Assembly: GCA_032068765.1 (NCBI GenBank)
Contig: DAMBHY010000029.1
Coordinates: 1-9,465 of the forward strand
Source of the DNA: DAMBHY01 sp032068765
GTDB lineage: Bacteria; Bacteroidota; Bacteroidia; Bacteroidales; Dysgonomonadaceae
DNA: 9,465 bases
Direction of reading: 5' to 3'
Program-made: the position numbers and the translations under genes
Shown: positions 1 through 7,251 of the stretch, piece by piece
Numbering within the stretch: the stretch's first letter is position 1
How the letters are laid out: every line of letters starts with the position of its first letter
The notes under the pieces: model-generated
Told to the model about the DNA's origin: nothing
The model's database searches: none
Seen by the model: the letters and a program-made list of their open reading frames with translations, nothing else

Positions 1-14
1 AATATAACGCATTC

Positions 15-377
15 TCAGGCACTTTTTTTATTCAGAGTTTCGGATGGTTGTGAAAGTAAAAGAACAATTGTCAATCCTTTATCTAATTCAGCTTCTAGCT
101 TGATAATACTTTTATTATCTTTTTCCAAAATTTTTCCTTTTATATTAGTAAAGAAAAAATCAATTCCATTGTTTTCTGATAAATTCAATTTATTTGCTTT
201 AATAAAAAAAGAATTGTCAGAATTTAATTTTCCTTCGTATTTTTTGTTTTCGTACTTAAAAAAGTCTTCATATTTACTTTTTCTTTCAGGATTTAGATTA
301 AAATGCAGAATTAAAAACCTTTTCAATTCTGCAATATTTTTTTCAGATTTGAATTCAAACTCTGCTATTTTCTTCAT
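15..377 (-). CDS. Hypothetical protein, 120 aa
   Basis: I do not recognise this family. The predicted protein is lysine- and glutamate-rich, has no signal peptide, and has one short hydrophobic patch near the C-terminus (LTIVLLL, about residues 103-109) that is too short for a confident membrane helix. AT-rich composition and a clean ATG start support a real gene. It reads away from the palindromic repeat just upstream. Its stop (TGA on the minus strand) follows a run of seven A (plus-strand T run at 23-29). Reading with one base more or less in this run would keep the frame open to the window edge, so the true protein could be longer if the run is a mutation or a sequencing error. The opposite-strand frame over the same bases looks like a shadow. 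Confidence 0.6.
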   Translation of the reverse strand: MKKIAEFEFKSEKNIAELKRFLILHFNLNPERKSKYEDFFKYENKKYEGKLNSDNSFFIKANKLNLSENNGIDFFFTNIKGKILEKDNKSIIKLEAELDKGLTIVLLLSQPSETLNKKSA

Positions 378-400
378 TTGTAATCTGTTGTATAAAATTA

Positions 401-541
401 CGGCTAACGTTTCGGGGCTTTGCGAGGGAGCGGATTTTAGAACTACCTTTAATACGAAGTCGAATGTTCAAATTTACGAAAAATTTTCAATCGAAGCACT
501 TCGCCCGCTCTCTTGCAAAACCCTTGTTACAGGCTGGCGTT
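401..541. repeat. GC-richer imperfect palindromic repeat
   Basis: This non-coding element stands out from the AT-rich surroundings. Bases 415-433 pair with 505-523 as an imperfect 19-bp stem (16 identical complement positions, two of the three others being G-U). An outer TAAC (405-408) pairs with GTTA (526-529). The loop contains a second perfect hairpin, CGAAG-CA-CTTCG (492-503). From memory, similar sequences (a GGCTAACGTTTCGGGG-type start, a TTGCAAAACCCTTGTTA-type end) recur in flavobacterial genomes as dispersed repeats, but I could not check this. It may be a mobile or passenger palindrome (MITE- or REP-like), or it may act as a transcription barrier between the two minus-strand genes. 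The rest of the 378-661 gap (542-661) shows nothing I can name. Confidence 0.5.
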
Positions 542-661
542 CTTTCAAATCGTATTAATTTGTTTTATTTTTACCCATCAAGACCTACCCTTTGTTAAGT
601 CTATCTTTAAGTGTTGGCTTATGGAACTTGCCAAAGTGTGTGTCTGGTGTATTGCTAGACA

Positions 662-3088
662 TTAAAACTCAAATATAAATCCAATTGAAGGAACAATTGT
701 AGCTGACCTTTGGTTTAAAATTAAAGGAATACCGTTGCTTCCGTCTGATTTAATAGGTTGACCATCTGTTGTTTTAAATCCAGAGTTGTCTTCTAATCTT
801 TCAAAAGTAAATCTAGGTAAATATGGTGTCTTGTAGTACAAAATATTTTGAAAATCTACAAATACATCTAAACTTACTTTTTTGAAATTAAATTTTTTAT
901 CTACTCTCAAATCTAATTGGTTGAAAATAGGAAGTCGTTTGTTGTTTAGTTGTGTATAATCATAAACTCCCGTTCCTGTGGTAAGATACATAGCTGTAGA
1001 TGCATTCATATCAAAAGGCGTATAAGGTTGTCCCCCTGCAATTCTGTATTTTAAACCTATATCCCAATTCTTTTTGAATTTATACCCAAAAGTTGCAGAA
1101 ACAATAAATCCATAATCCCAAGTTGAAGGTTTAAATTTTCCATCTATACCTGAAAATTCAGATTTGTAAAGTGTGGCACTAGCTACGTAAAATAGATTTT
1201 TAATCAATTTTTGTTGAATATATGCTTCGATTCCATAAACTCTTCCTCGTCCTGTTGAAGCGTATTTATCGCTACCAACAGCCGAATAATCTGTACCAAT
1301 ATTTGCATAAGAAATCCCATTAGTTAAGGATATTGGATAGTTTCTATAATCTTTATAAAATGCTTCAAATGTAATTCGTAAATCATTTTTTGGAACAAAT
1401 TCAGTCCCGATCGTATAATGAATAGAATTGGTGTATTTTAAGTCTTTATTGCTAAGTGTTCCGTTGTTGTCTTTATATCCAAGCATTGTGTAAACAGGTA
1501 ATTTGTAATAACTCCCCACCGATGCCGAAATATTCCATTTATTGTTGAAGATATAAGAAAATGAAGCTCTTGGAGATAATGTTCTTAATGGATTTAACCC
1601 ATTTTTTGTATAGGTATTGATGTCTGTTCGAATACCAGCCGATACTAAAAATTTATTATCAAAGAAGTTTTTAGAAACCTGACCATACGCACCAAATTTA
1701 AAAAAATCAATTGCTGAATTGGTTGAAAAAGATATAGCAGGGCTAATCGTATTTCCTAAACTATCTTTTATTTCATCCTTAACTGTGTTGAAAATAGAAG
1801 CATCGTACTTCACATATTGAGCATCAACACCGTAACTGTATTTCCAACCGTTTTTAAACTTATTCATATCAAAGCGAAGCTTATTTTCCGTTTCGTGACT
1901 TCCCAAACTGAACAATTTATTACCACTTTTTGAGGCGTTGTTTTCATATCGGTCAGCGCCATTAAAAAACATATTGCTACTCAATGCAATGGTAAAGTAT
2001 CCGTCATTTACTAATCGTTTTAATGTTGCCCCAACTGTATAATTCCACTGTTTAATCAATGGATTAGCACGGTTGATGTATTCTGTATTTGCATCACTCT
2101 TTTTGGGAGCAGCTAATTTAAAATTGTCAATAGCACCAATTCCAATAAAATTAATCTCAGTTTTATTGTTTATTTTGTGGTTAACTTTATATTGAAAATC
2201 ATAGTAATCAGGTCTAATCGGTAAATCCAATAACTTAAATAAAAATTGTAAATACGAGCGTCTTGCCGAAGCCATAAAAGTAGTTTTTCTTCCTAAAGGA
2301 CCTTCTAACATTGCTGCAAATTCTGTTCCTGACAAGCGAAAATTTCCGCTTAATTTATCGGGATTTCCATTTCGTTGTTTGATAACAATGGTTGAAGCCA
2401 AGGCGTTATCATATTTGGCATTAAAAGCCGAAGAAGTAAGTTGCACATCTTGTATAAACGAAACATTTAAAATACCTGTTGCTCCGCCACTTGCTCCTTG
2501 CGTTTGAAAATGGTTTAAAACAGGAATTTCTATTCCGTCTAAATAATATACATTTTCACTGGGACCACCACCACGAACAATAATATCGTTTCTGTTGGGT
2601 GTAGTACCGCCTGCTACTCCCGGTAAAACTTGAATCACTTTTGAAACATCAAAATTCCCGCCCGGATTAGATTTTATTTCTTCGGCAGTTAATTTTTGTG
2701 TTGCCAGCGGAGTTACCATATCAGTAGCTCTAACAGATTTCCCTGCATTAATAACAACTTCTTCTAATGCTTGACTTTTTGAATCTAATTCAATTTGAAG
2801 TACTAGAGCATTTCCTGAACTTACATTTAGATTGTATTGTTCAAATACTTCATATCCAATGTAAGAGGCTTTTAAATTATATTTTCCTACTGGTATTTTG
2901 ATAGAAAAAGAACCATTTTCACCAGTTACAACACCTAAAGTATCTGTGCCAAAAAATTGTATTGCTGCACCAATTAATTCTTCTTGTGTATTCTTGTCCT
3001 TTACAGTACCTGAAATCGTTCCTAATGTTTGAGCATTGAGTTGCGCGGATAACATTGTTGCAACAAGAATAAAAATCAACCTTTTCAT
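662..3088 (-). CDS. TonB-dependent outer-membrane receptor
   Basis: This 808-aa outer-membrane receptor is predicted to import an unidentified ligand using TonB-ExbB-ExbD energy. A signal peptide spans residues 1-19 (cleavage probably after LNA, before Q20). A carboxypeptidase-regulatory-like beta-sandwich follows at about 22-101 (GTISGTVKD... through GYEV), typical of Bacteroidota receptors. The plug domain is about 120-237, with PGVAGG (156-161), IIVRGGG (169-175) and YYLDGIEIP (181-189). The remainder is an aromatic-rich beta-barrel ending in Phe, as expected for outer-membrane sorting. It is shorter than SusC proteins (about 1000 aa) and has no SusD neighbour, so a glycan-uptake role is not supported. 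It is divergent from the carotenoid operon and shares its promoter region, which suggests but does not prove linked control. The substrate cannot be read from sequence. Confidence 0.93.
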   Translation of the reverse strand: MKRLIFILVATMLSAQLNAQTLGTISGTVKDKNTQEELIGAAIQFFGTDTLGVVTGENGSFSIKIPVGKYNLKASYIGYEVFEQYNLNVSSGNALVLQIELDSKSQALEEVVINAGKSVRATDMVTPLATQKLTAEEIKSNPGGNFDVSKVIQVLPGVAGGTTPNRNDIIVRGGGPSENVYYLDGIEIPVLNHFQTQGASGGATGILNVSFIQDVQLTSSAFNAKYDNALASTIVIKQRNGNPDKLSGNFRLSGTEFAAMLEGPLGRKTTFMASARRSYLQFLFKLLDLPIRPDYYDFQYKVNHKINNKTEINFIGIGAIDNFKLAAPKKSDANTEYINRANPLIKQWNYTVGATLKRLVNDGYFTIALSSNMFFNGADRYENNASKSGNKLFSLGSHETENKLRFDMNKFKNGWKYSYGVDAQYVKYDASIFNTVKDEIKDSLGNTISPAISFSTNSAIDFFKFGAYGQVSKNFFDNKFLVSAGIRTDINTYTKNGLNPLRTLSPRASFSYIFNNKWNISASVGSYYKLPVYTMLGYKDNNGTLSNKDLKYTNSIHYTIGTEFVPKNDLRITFEAFYKDYRNYPISLTNGISYANIGTDYSAVGSDKYASTGRGRVYGIEAYIQQKLIKNLFYVASATLYKSEFSGIDGKFKPSTWDYGFIVSATFGYKFKKNWDIGLKYRIAGGQPYTPFDMNASTAMYLTTGTGVYDYTQLNNKRLPIFNQLDLRVDKKFNFKKVSLDVFVDFQNILYYKTPYLPRFTFERLEDNSGFKTTDGQPIKSDGSNGIPLILNQRSATIVPSIGFIFEF

Positions 3089-3111
3089 ACTTTAAATCTA
3101 TTCATTTAGTG

Positions 3112-3119
3112 CAAAAGTA
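3112..3119 (-). promoter_or_regulatory. -7 promoter element of the receptor gene
   Basis: On the minus strand these bases read TACTTTTG, a full match to the Bacteroidota -7 consensus TAnnTTTG recognised by the unusual primary sigma factor of this phylum. It lies 23 bases before the receptor ATG, which gives a short leader. No clear TTG -33 element is seen. The expected -33 zone overlaps the palindrome at 3140-3153. Confidence 0.6.
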
Positions 3120-3139
3120 AACTTTGTTTTTGAATATTG

Positions 3140-3153
3140 GTGTAAAATTACAC
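3140..3153. promoter_or_regulatory. Candidate operator palindrome GTGTAA-AA-TTACAC
   Basis: A perfect inverted repeat with 6-bp arms (GTGTAA and TTACAC) around a 2-bp centre lies between the divergent receptor and marR-crt promoters. Its centre is about 27 bp from the first base of each -7 element, so it covers the expected -33 zone of both. Size and symmetry suit a dimeric MarR-type regulator, whose gene starts 46 bp downstream. Short palindromes do arise by chance in AT-rich DNA, so the operator role is inference. Confidence 0.45.
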
Positions 3154-3172
3154 TTTATTTTAAAAATAGTAG

Positions 3173-3180
3173 TATCTTTG
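3173..3180 (+). promoter_or_regulatory. -7 promoter element of the marR-crt operon
   Basis: TATCTTTG matches the Bacteroidota -7 consensus TAnnTTTG exactly. It lies 18 bases before the ATG at 3199, so transcription would start roughly at 3187 and leave a very short leader. This position argues against the upstream TTG at 3124 as the start codon of the regulator. No strong -33 TTG is visible; the region is occupied by the 3140-3153 palindrome. Confidence 0.65.
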
Positions 3181-3198
3181 TATCCTAAATTTTTAGTA

Positions 3199-3843
3199 AT
3201 GAATTACGGTTTATTAAAAGATATTATTGATTTAGTAGAACAATATGAGTTGGAAAATTCTAAAACTAATGAAATTACAGTCAAGGGTTTTAGAAAATGG
3301 ATTGCTTATAATTTGAAAGAAAACGGGGTAGAGCCTGATTGGGAAGGAAAAGAGGCTGGAAGAAGCCCTGAAAGTGTCATTAATACGCTTATAGTACGCA
3401 TGAATCGCTATGCTAAGAGTTATTCCAAATCGGCAATAATTGATTCTGACTTTTCAACACAAGAGGATTTTATTTTTTTAATCAATTTAAAAGCATTTGG
3501 TGAAATGACTAAGATGGAATTAATCAAAAAGAACGTGCAGGAGAAACCCGCAGGTATGCAAATTATTAATCGTTTGATTGCTCAAAAGTGGGTAGCACAA
3601 AAAGATTCCAAAACCGACAAAAGAAGTAAAGTGATTTCTATTACAGACAAAGGGTTGAAAGCTTTAGACGCTCAAATGGATAAAATCAGACAAGCCACTT
3701 CTATTGTTACGGGCGATTTAACTTACAATGAAAAAATGGAATTAATAAGGCTTCTTAATAAATTGAATGATTTTCATCAGCCTATTTATGACAAAAATAT
3801 TGAACCAGAAAATTTATTGAAAGAAGCATTAAAAAAAGATTAG
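3199..3843 (+). CDS. MarR-family transcriptional regulator
   Basis: This 214-aa protein is first in the carotenoid operon and is predicted to be a dimeric DNA-binding regulator. The winged helix-turn-helix lies at about residues 90-156: a recognition-helix segment around GMQIINRLIAQKWV (119-132), then the characteristic wing DKRSKVISITDKG (140-152). The N-terminal 85 residues are a helical extension longer than in classical MarR proteins (about 140-150 aa in total) and may hold dimerisation or ligand contacts. I chose ATG at 3199 because an in-frame TTG at 3124 would place the -7 element inside the gene. Only 2 bases separate its stop from crtI, so it is co-transcribed with its probable targets. 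Autoregulation through the palindrome at 3140-3153 is plausible. MarR-type genes at this position are common in flavobacterial carotenoid loci; the inducer is unknown. Confidence 0.88.
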   Translation: MNYGLLKDIIDLVEQYELENSKTNEITVKGFRKWIAYNLKENGVEPDWEGKEAGRSPESVINTLIVRMNRYAKSYSKSAIIDSDFSTQEDFIFLINLKAFGEMTKMELIKKNVQEKPAGMQIINRLIAQKWVAQKDSKTDKRSKVISITDKGLKALDAQMDKIRQATSIVTGDLTYNEKMELIRLLNKLNDFHQPIYDKNIEPENLLKEALKKD

Positions 3844-3845
3844 AG

Positions 3846-5312
3846 ATGAGAATAGCCATTATAGGTTCAGGATTTTCAGGACTTTCTGCTGCTGCTTATG
3901 CTGCAAAAAATGGAAATGAAGTACACGTTTTCGAAAAGCACAACCAAGCAGGTGGAAGAGCAAGGCAATTTTGCACTCCCGAAGGCTATGTCTTTGATAT
4001 GGGACCTAGTTGGTATTGGATGCCAGATATTATTGAAAGATTTTTTGCGGATTTCGGGTACAAACAAACGGATTTTTTTGAATTGGTTTCTTTAAATCCA
4101 CAGTTTGAAATGATTTTTTCGGATTTAAAAATTGATGTACCTGAAAGTTTGGATGATTTGAAAACTCTTTTTGAAGAAATAGAATCTGGTGCAGGCAAGC
4201 AATTGGAGAAATTTATACAATCGGCAAAATTCAAATACGAAGTAGGAATGCAGGATTTTGTAAACAAACCTTGTCATAGTTGGGCTGAGTTTATTGCTCC
4301 GAAAATTGCTAAGAGTGCTTTGAAGCTTGATTTACTGACAAATTTCAGAAGTTATGTTGCCCGCTATTTTAAAAATGAAAAACTGAGAACTTTGATGGAG
4401 TTTCCTGTTATATTTTTAGGAGCATCTCCAAAAAATATTCCTGCATTGTATAGTCTGATGAACTACGGAGGTTACGCTCTGGGTACACATTATCCAATGG
4501 GCGGTTTTTACCAGTTGGTTTTAGCAATGAAAAGTGTGGCTGAAAAACAAGCAGCTAAATTTCATTTTAATAAAACCGTTGAATGTATCAATACTCAAAA
4601 TGGGGAAGTAAAATCTCTTACAATTAATGGAGAGAATGTTGAATTTGATGCAGTTATTGCTTCTTCGGATTATCACCACACTGAATCACTTTTGGATAGC
4701 GACTTGAGAAATTATGATGAGCAATATTGGAAGAAAAGAACTTTTGCTCCATCAAGTCTGATTTTTTATTTGGGTATTAATGAAACGATTCCTAATTTAA
4801 AACATCATACGCTTTTCTTTGAAAACGATTTAGATGACCATATTGATTGTATTTACGGTCATAAAAGATGGCCTGAAAATCCTTTGTTTTATGCGTGCTG
4901 TCCTTCAAAGACAGATGATAACGTTGCCCCAAAAGGAAAAGAAAATTTGTTTTTACTTATGCCTGTAGCAATAGGAATTAATGATGATGAAAGTATTCGT
5001 GAAAAATATCTTAGAGATATGCTGTTAAGAATCGAAAAACACACCGGCATCAGTGATTTAAAATCTAAAATTGAATACCAAAGAAGTTATTGTGTGCGTG
5101 ATTTTGTTTCTGATTACAGTGCTTACGGAGGGAATGCTTATGGTTTGGCTAATACGCTAAATCAAACAGCGGTATTAAAACCAAAACTCAGGAACAAAAA
5201 ATTAAAAAACTTATACTACACTGGACAATTAACCGTACCGGGACCTGGTGTTCCGCCATCAATAATATCAGGAAAAATAGTAGCAGATGAAGTTAACCGA
5301 TTAAATAAATAA
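3846..5312 (+). CDS. crtI: Phytoene desaturase CrtI
   Basis: This 488-aa FAD-dependent desaturase is predicted to turn phytoene into lycopene by successive desaturations at the membrane. The N-terminal dinucleotide-binding motif GSGFSG (7-12) is followed by an acidic residue ending the second strand (E30) and a GGRAR segment (36-40). A conserved DMGPSWYWMPD region follows at about 51-61. The C-terminus has the bacterial phytoene-dehydrogenase signature, with TGQLTVPGPGVPPS at 459-472 followed by SG (475-476). Length is normal for the family. It lies 2 bases after the marR-type gene and 3 bases before crtB, consistent with one transcript. Related desaturases (CrtN, CrtD) share these motifs, but the company of crtB, crtZ and a lycopene cyclase favours CrtI. 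No damage is visible. Confidence 0.93.
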   Translation: MRIAIIGSGFSGLSAAAYAAKNGNEVHVFEKHNQAGGRARQFCTPEGYVFDMGPSWYWMPDIIERFFADFGYKQTDFFELVSLNPQFEMIFSDLKIDVPESLDDLKTLFEEIESGAGKQLEKFIQSAKFKYEVGMQDFVNKPCHSWAEFIAPKIAKSALKLDLLTNFRSYVARYFKNEKLRTLMEFPVIFLGASPKNIPALYSLMNYGGYALGTHYPMGGFYQLVLAMKSVAEKQAAKFHFNKTVECINTQNGEVKSLTINGENVEFDAVIASSDYHHTESLLDSDLRNYDEQYWKKRTFAPSSLIFYLGINETIPNLKHHTLFFENDLDDHIDCIYGHKRWPENPLFYACCPSKTDDNVAPKGKENLFLLMPVAIGINDDESIREKYLRDMLLRIEKHTGISDLKSKIEYQRSYCVRDFVSDYSAYGGNAYGLANTLNQTAVLKPKLRNKKLKNLYYTGQLTVPGPGVPPSIISGKIVADEVNRLNK

Positions 5313-5315
5313 AAA

Positions 5316-6041
5316 ATGAAAAAACTGTTTGAAGAATTGTCTTACGATGTGAGTAAAAAGACAACAAAAAAGTATAGCACCAGTTTTTCGTTGGGCATAC
5401 TAGCGTTAAAGCCGTCAATTAGACCTGCTATTTATGCTATTTATGGTTATGTAAGATTAGCTGATGAAATTGTGGATAGCTTTCAAGGTTATGATAAAGA
5501 AAAATTATTAAATAGATTAAAATTGGAAACCGACAATGCTTTGTCCGAAGGCATTTCATTGAATCCAATTTTACAATCTTTTCAAGATACCGTTGTAAAA
5601 TACAATATAGACAGAACTTTAATAAATCAATTTCTACACAGTATGGAAATGGATTTGCAAAAAATAGATTATAATTCTGCATTGTATGAAGAATACATTC
5701 ACGGTTCAGCGGAAGTGGTTGGTTTAATGTGTTTGCAAGTTTTTACCGCGGGAAATAAATCTAAATACGAAGAATTGAAGCCTTATGCAATGAAATTAGG
5801 TTCGGTTTTTCAAAAAATTAATTTTTTAAGAGATTTGAAAGATGATTATCAAATCCTTGGTCGTACTTATTTTCCTAATGTTGATATGTGTTTGTTCGAT
5901 AATTGTGTGAAATGCCAAATTGAAGAAGATATAGAACAGGAATTTAAACAGGCATTAATCGGAATTAAAATGCTTCCTAATTCTTCGAAATTTGGCGTGT
6001 ATTTGGCTTACAAATATTATTTGACTTTGTATAGTACATGA
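5316..6041 (+). pseudogene. crtB: Phytoene synthase CrtB, C-terminus cut off by IS
   Basis: This is the 5' part of the gene for the enzyme that condenses two GGPP molecules to phytoene, the first committed carotenoid step. The truncated product has 241 residues. Both aspartate-rich Mg-diphosphate motifs are present: DEIVD (50-54) and DLKDD (173-177, within FLRDLKDDY), as is the HGSAEVVGLM helix (129-138). The native frame runs through L238. The inserted element then supplies Tyr-Ser-Thr and a TGA that lies inside its left inverted repeat. Joining codon 238 to the fragment at 7252 restores 278 residues, a usual length for bacterial CrtB, so 40 native residues are lost. These include the RVRVANPEK segment, which I take to be a conserved C-terminal element. 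Active-site residues survive, so residual activity cannot be excluded, but loss of the terminal helices probably destabilises the fold. Confidence 0.92.
6021..6030. repeat. Target-site duplication, left copy
   Basis: TTGACTTTGT immediately before the insertion sequence is repeated exactly at 7242-7251 immediately after it. Ten base pairs is within the 9-13 bp range usual for IS4-family transposition. It encodes Leu-Thr-Leu plus one base of crtB. Confidence 0.93.
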
Positions 6042-6050
6042 CAAAACATG
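6033..6050 (+). repeat. Left terminal inverted repeat of the IS
   Basis: AGTACATGACAAAAC (6033-6047) is the perfect reverse complement of 7224-7238. Extending to 6050 gives 17 of 18 matches. It provides the TGA (6039-6041) that ends the truncated CrtB reading frame. Confidence 0.92.
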
Positions 6051-6083
6051 CAAAGCGTTAAAAGTCAGTAAAATAAGTGGCTT

Positions 6084-6091
6084 TATATTTG
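6084..6091 (+). promoter_or_regulatory. -7 element of the transposase promoter
   Basis: TATATTTG matches TAnnTTTG exactly and lies 43 bases before the transposase ATG. A purine-rich GAAGGA (6118-6123), a possible ribosome binding site, precedes the start. The same promoter could also transcribe the downstream carotenoid genes. Confidence 0.5.
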
Positions 6092-6134
6092 GTTAAAAGG
6101 CTGAAATTCAGTATATTGAAGGATTATTAATCAA

Positions 6135-7241
6135 ATGATGCCTTTAAAAAAGAACCCCAGCCATGTCGCCAAAGATACAGCCTTATTCCCATTATTTAAA
6201 GCCCATATGGGCAAAGATCTCCACCTGGCCAGGATCCGCCTTATCTGTCTTTTCATAACAGCGCTATGCAAAGCAAAGTCGGTCAACTTTGTCAAGGTGT
6301 CTGCGGCATTTGACACTCCAAGTCTGGCCTCGAGTTGTATGCGGCGCATACAGCGATTCATGGCAGAAGTGGAATTGCCGATGAAGCTCGTGAGTTCATT
6401 CATATTCAAATCGTTACCCATTAAAGGGAAACTCATTCTGGTGATGGACAGAACAAACTGGAAGTTTGGAGGCAGCAATATCAACATATTAATGTTGGGC
6501 GTTGCTTACAGAAATGTGGCCATTCCGCTTCTTTTCAAGATGCTCGATAAGAGGGGCAACTCCAGCACAGAGGAACGTATTGATCTGATGCAGGATTTCA
6601 TGGATTGGTTTGGCACAGAGCGTATCGACTGCCTTCTGGCCGACAGGGAATTCGTAGGTGATAAATGGTTGAAATTCCTGAACCGTAACCAGATCCGCTA
6701 TCACATCCGCATCCGCAACAACTTCAAGGTTTTCCTGCCACGAAAGCAGCAGTACATCAAGGTTTCTCACCTGTTCAACGCAGTCAAAGTAAACCAATGC
6801 CAACATTACCGGCATATCGTGAGCCAAGGCGAAGAACTTTGCTATCTCTCGGCCACAAAATCTGTTGTTCAGGGAAAAGTAGAGCTGCTTGTACTGGTAT
6901 CCTTCAACAAACCTGATGAAGCGTTGTCTTATTATAGAGAACGTTGGCAAATCGAAACGCTCTTCAGAGGCATGAAATCCAGCGGATTCAATATAGAAGA
7001 TACCCATCTAACGGCACTAGACAGACTCGAAAAACTAATGATGCTGACTATGATGGCCTTTATTTGGTGCTACCTGATTGGAGATTATATCGATACACAG
7101 ATTAAACCCATAAAAATCAAGAAACATGGACGAAGAGCTAAATCCTGCTTTAAATACGGACTCGATTACCTCTCAGAGGTCCTGCTATCTGGATTCAATA
7201 AACTGAATTTCTGTGTTGTACAGGTTTTGTCATGTACTTAG
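6135..7241 (+). CDS. IS4-family DDE transposase
   Basis: This 368-aa cut-and-paste transposase appears intact. The RNase H-like catalytic residues are D105 (in VMDRTNW), D170 (in LLADREF) and E274. E274 lies in the IS4-family YREK signature: Y267, R270, E274 and K281 show the exact Y-(2)-R-(3)-E-(6)-K spacing within YRERWQIETLFRGMK. The segment between the second D and the E is the usual beta-rich insertion of this family. Two adjacent ATG codons (6135 and 6138) could start the protein; both follow GAAGGA. The stop TAG occupies the last three bases of the element, so the coding region runs through the right inverted repeat. Codons are richer in G and C than in neighbouring genes. All motifs are present, so activity is plausible. 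Confidence 0.95.
   Translation: MMPLKKNPSHVAKDTALFPLFKAHMGKDLHLARIRLICLFITALCKAKSVNFVKVSAAFDTPSLASSCMRRIQRFMAEVELPMKLVSSFIFKSLPIKGKLILVMDRTNWKFGGSNINILMLGVAYRNVAIPLLFKMLDKRGNSSTEERIDLMQDFMDWFGTERIDCLLADREFVGDKWLKFLNRNQIRYHIRIRNNFKVFLPRKQQYIKVSHLFNAVKVNQCQHYRHIVSQGEELCYLSATKSVVQGKVELLVLVSFNKPDEALSYYRERWQIETLFRGMKSSGFNIEDTHLTALDRLEKLMMLTMMAFIWCYLIGDYIDTQIKPIKIKKHGRRAKSCFKYGLDYLSEVLLSGFNKLNFCVVQVLSCT
7221..7238 (-). repeat. Right terminal inverted repeat of the IS
   Basis: GTTTTGTCATGTACT (7224-7238) is the reverse complement of 6033-6047, with 17 of 18 matches when extended inward. It encodes the last residues of the transposase, just before its stop codon. Confidence 0.92.
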
Positions 7242-7251
7242 TTGACTTTGT
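7242..7251. repeat. Target-site duplication, right copy
   Basis: TTGACTTTGT is identical to 6021-6030 and directly abuts the right end of the insertion sequence. Deleting one copy plus the element (1221 bp) restores the crtB frame. Confidence 0.93.

Larger units (their letters stand above)
6031..7241 (+). mobile_element. IS4-family insertion sequence inside crtB, 1211 bp
   Basis: This is a complete insertion sequence bounded by a perfect 10-bp target duplication and near-terminal inverted repeats, with one transposase gene filling most of its length. It lies in the same direction as the crt operon. Composition differs from the host: 50% G+C in 6181-6240 and 45% in 6661-6720, against about 27% in the crtB stretch 5821-5880, so it probably came from a less AT-rich genome. 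A Bacteroidota-type -7 element ahead of the transposase suggests it is adapted to this phylum. The outermost bases (AT at left, TAG at right) do not pair, so the exact ends could shift by one base. The intact target copies and transposase suggest a recent, possibly still mobile, insertion. Confidence 0.95.

Noticed and set aside
401..541. Integron attC site
   Set aside because: The overall hairpin shape and TAAC/GTTA ends are suggestive, but the cores do not meet the RYYYAAC and GTTRRRY consensus (GGCTAAC and GTTACAG each fail), and there is no integrase or cassette array in the window.
100..558. Plus-strand 152-codon open frame over the small gene and the repeat
   Set aside because: It is antisense to the 15-377 gene, continues through the palindromic repeat, and its product is a low-complexity run of F, L, S and K. 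It is best explained as a shadow.
642..660. Hairpin GTCT...AGAC as a terminator for the receptor gene
   Set aside because: The stem is only 4 bp and no T-tract follows on the minus-strand transcript, so I did not annotate it.
662..3088. SusC-type glycan importer
   Set aside because: The protein is about 200 residues shorter than SusC proteins, and no SusD-like gene is adjacent.
3124..3198. TTG start that would add 25 residues to the MarR-type protein
   Set aside because: It would put the -7 element TATCTTTG and the palindrome inside the coding sequence. The added residues do not resemble the family, and ATG at 3199 fits the promoter spacing.
3876..4267. Short open frames on both strands within crtI
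   Set aside because: They overlap a well-supported crtI frame, lack recognisable domains and are typical shadows in AT-rich coding DNA.
6131..7007. Minus-strand open frames of 118 and 172 codons within the IS
   Set aside because: They lie antisense to the transposase, whose catalytic motifs are all present. No domain is recognisable in them.
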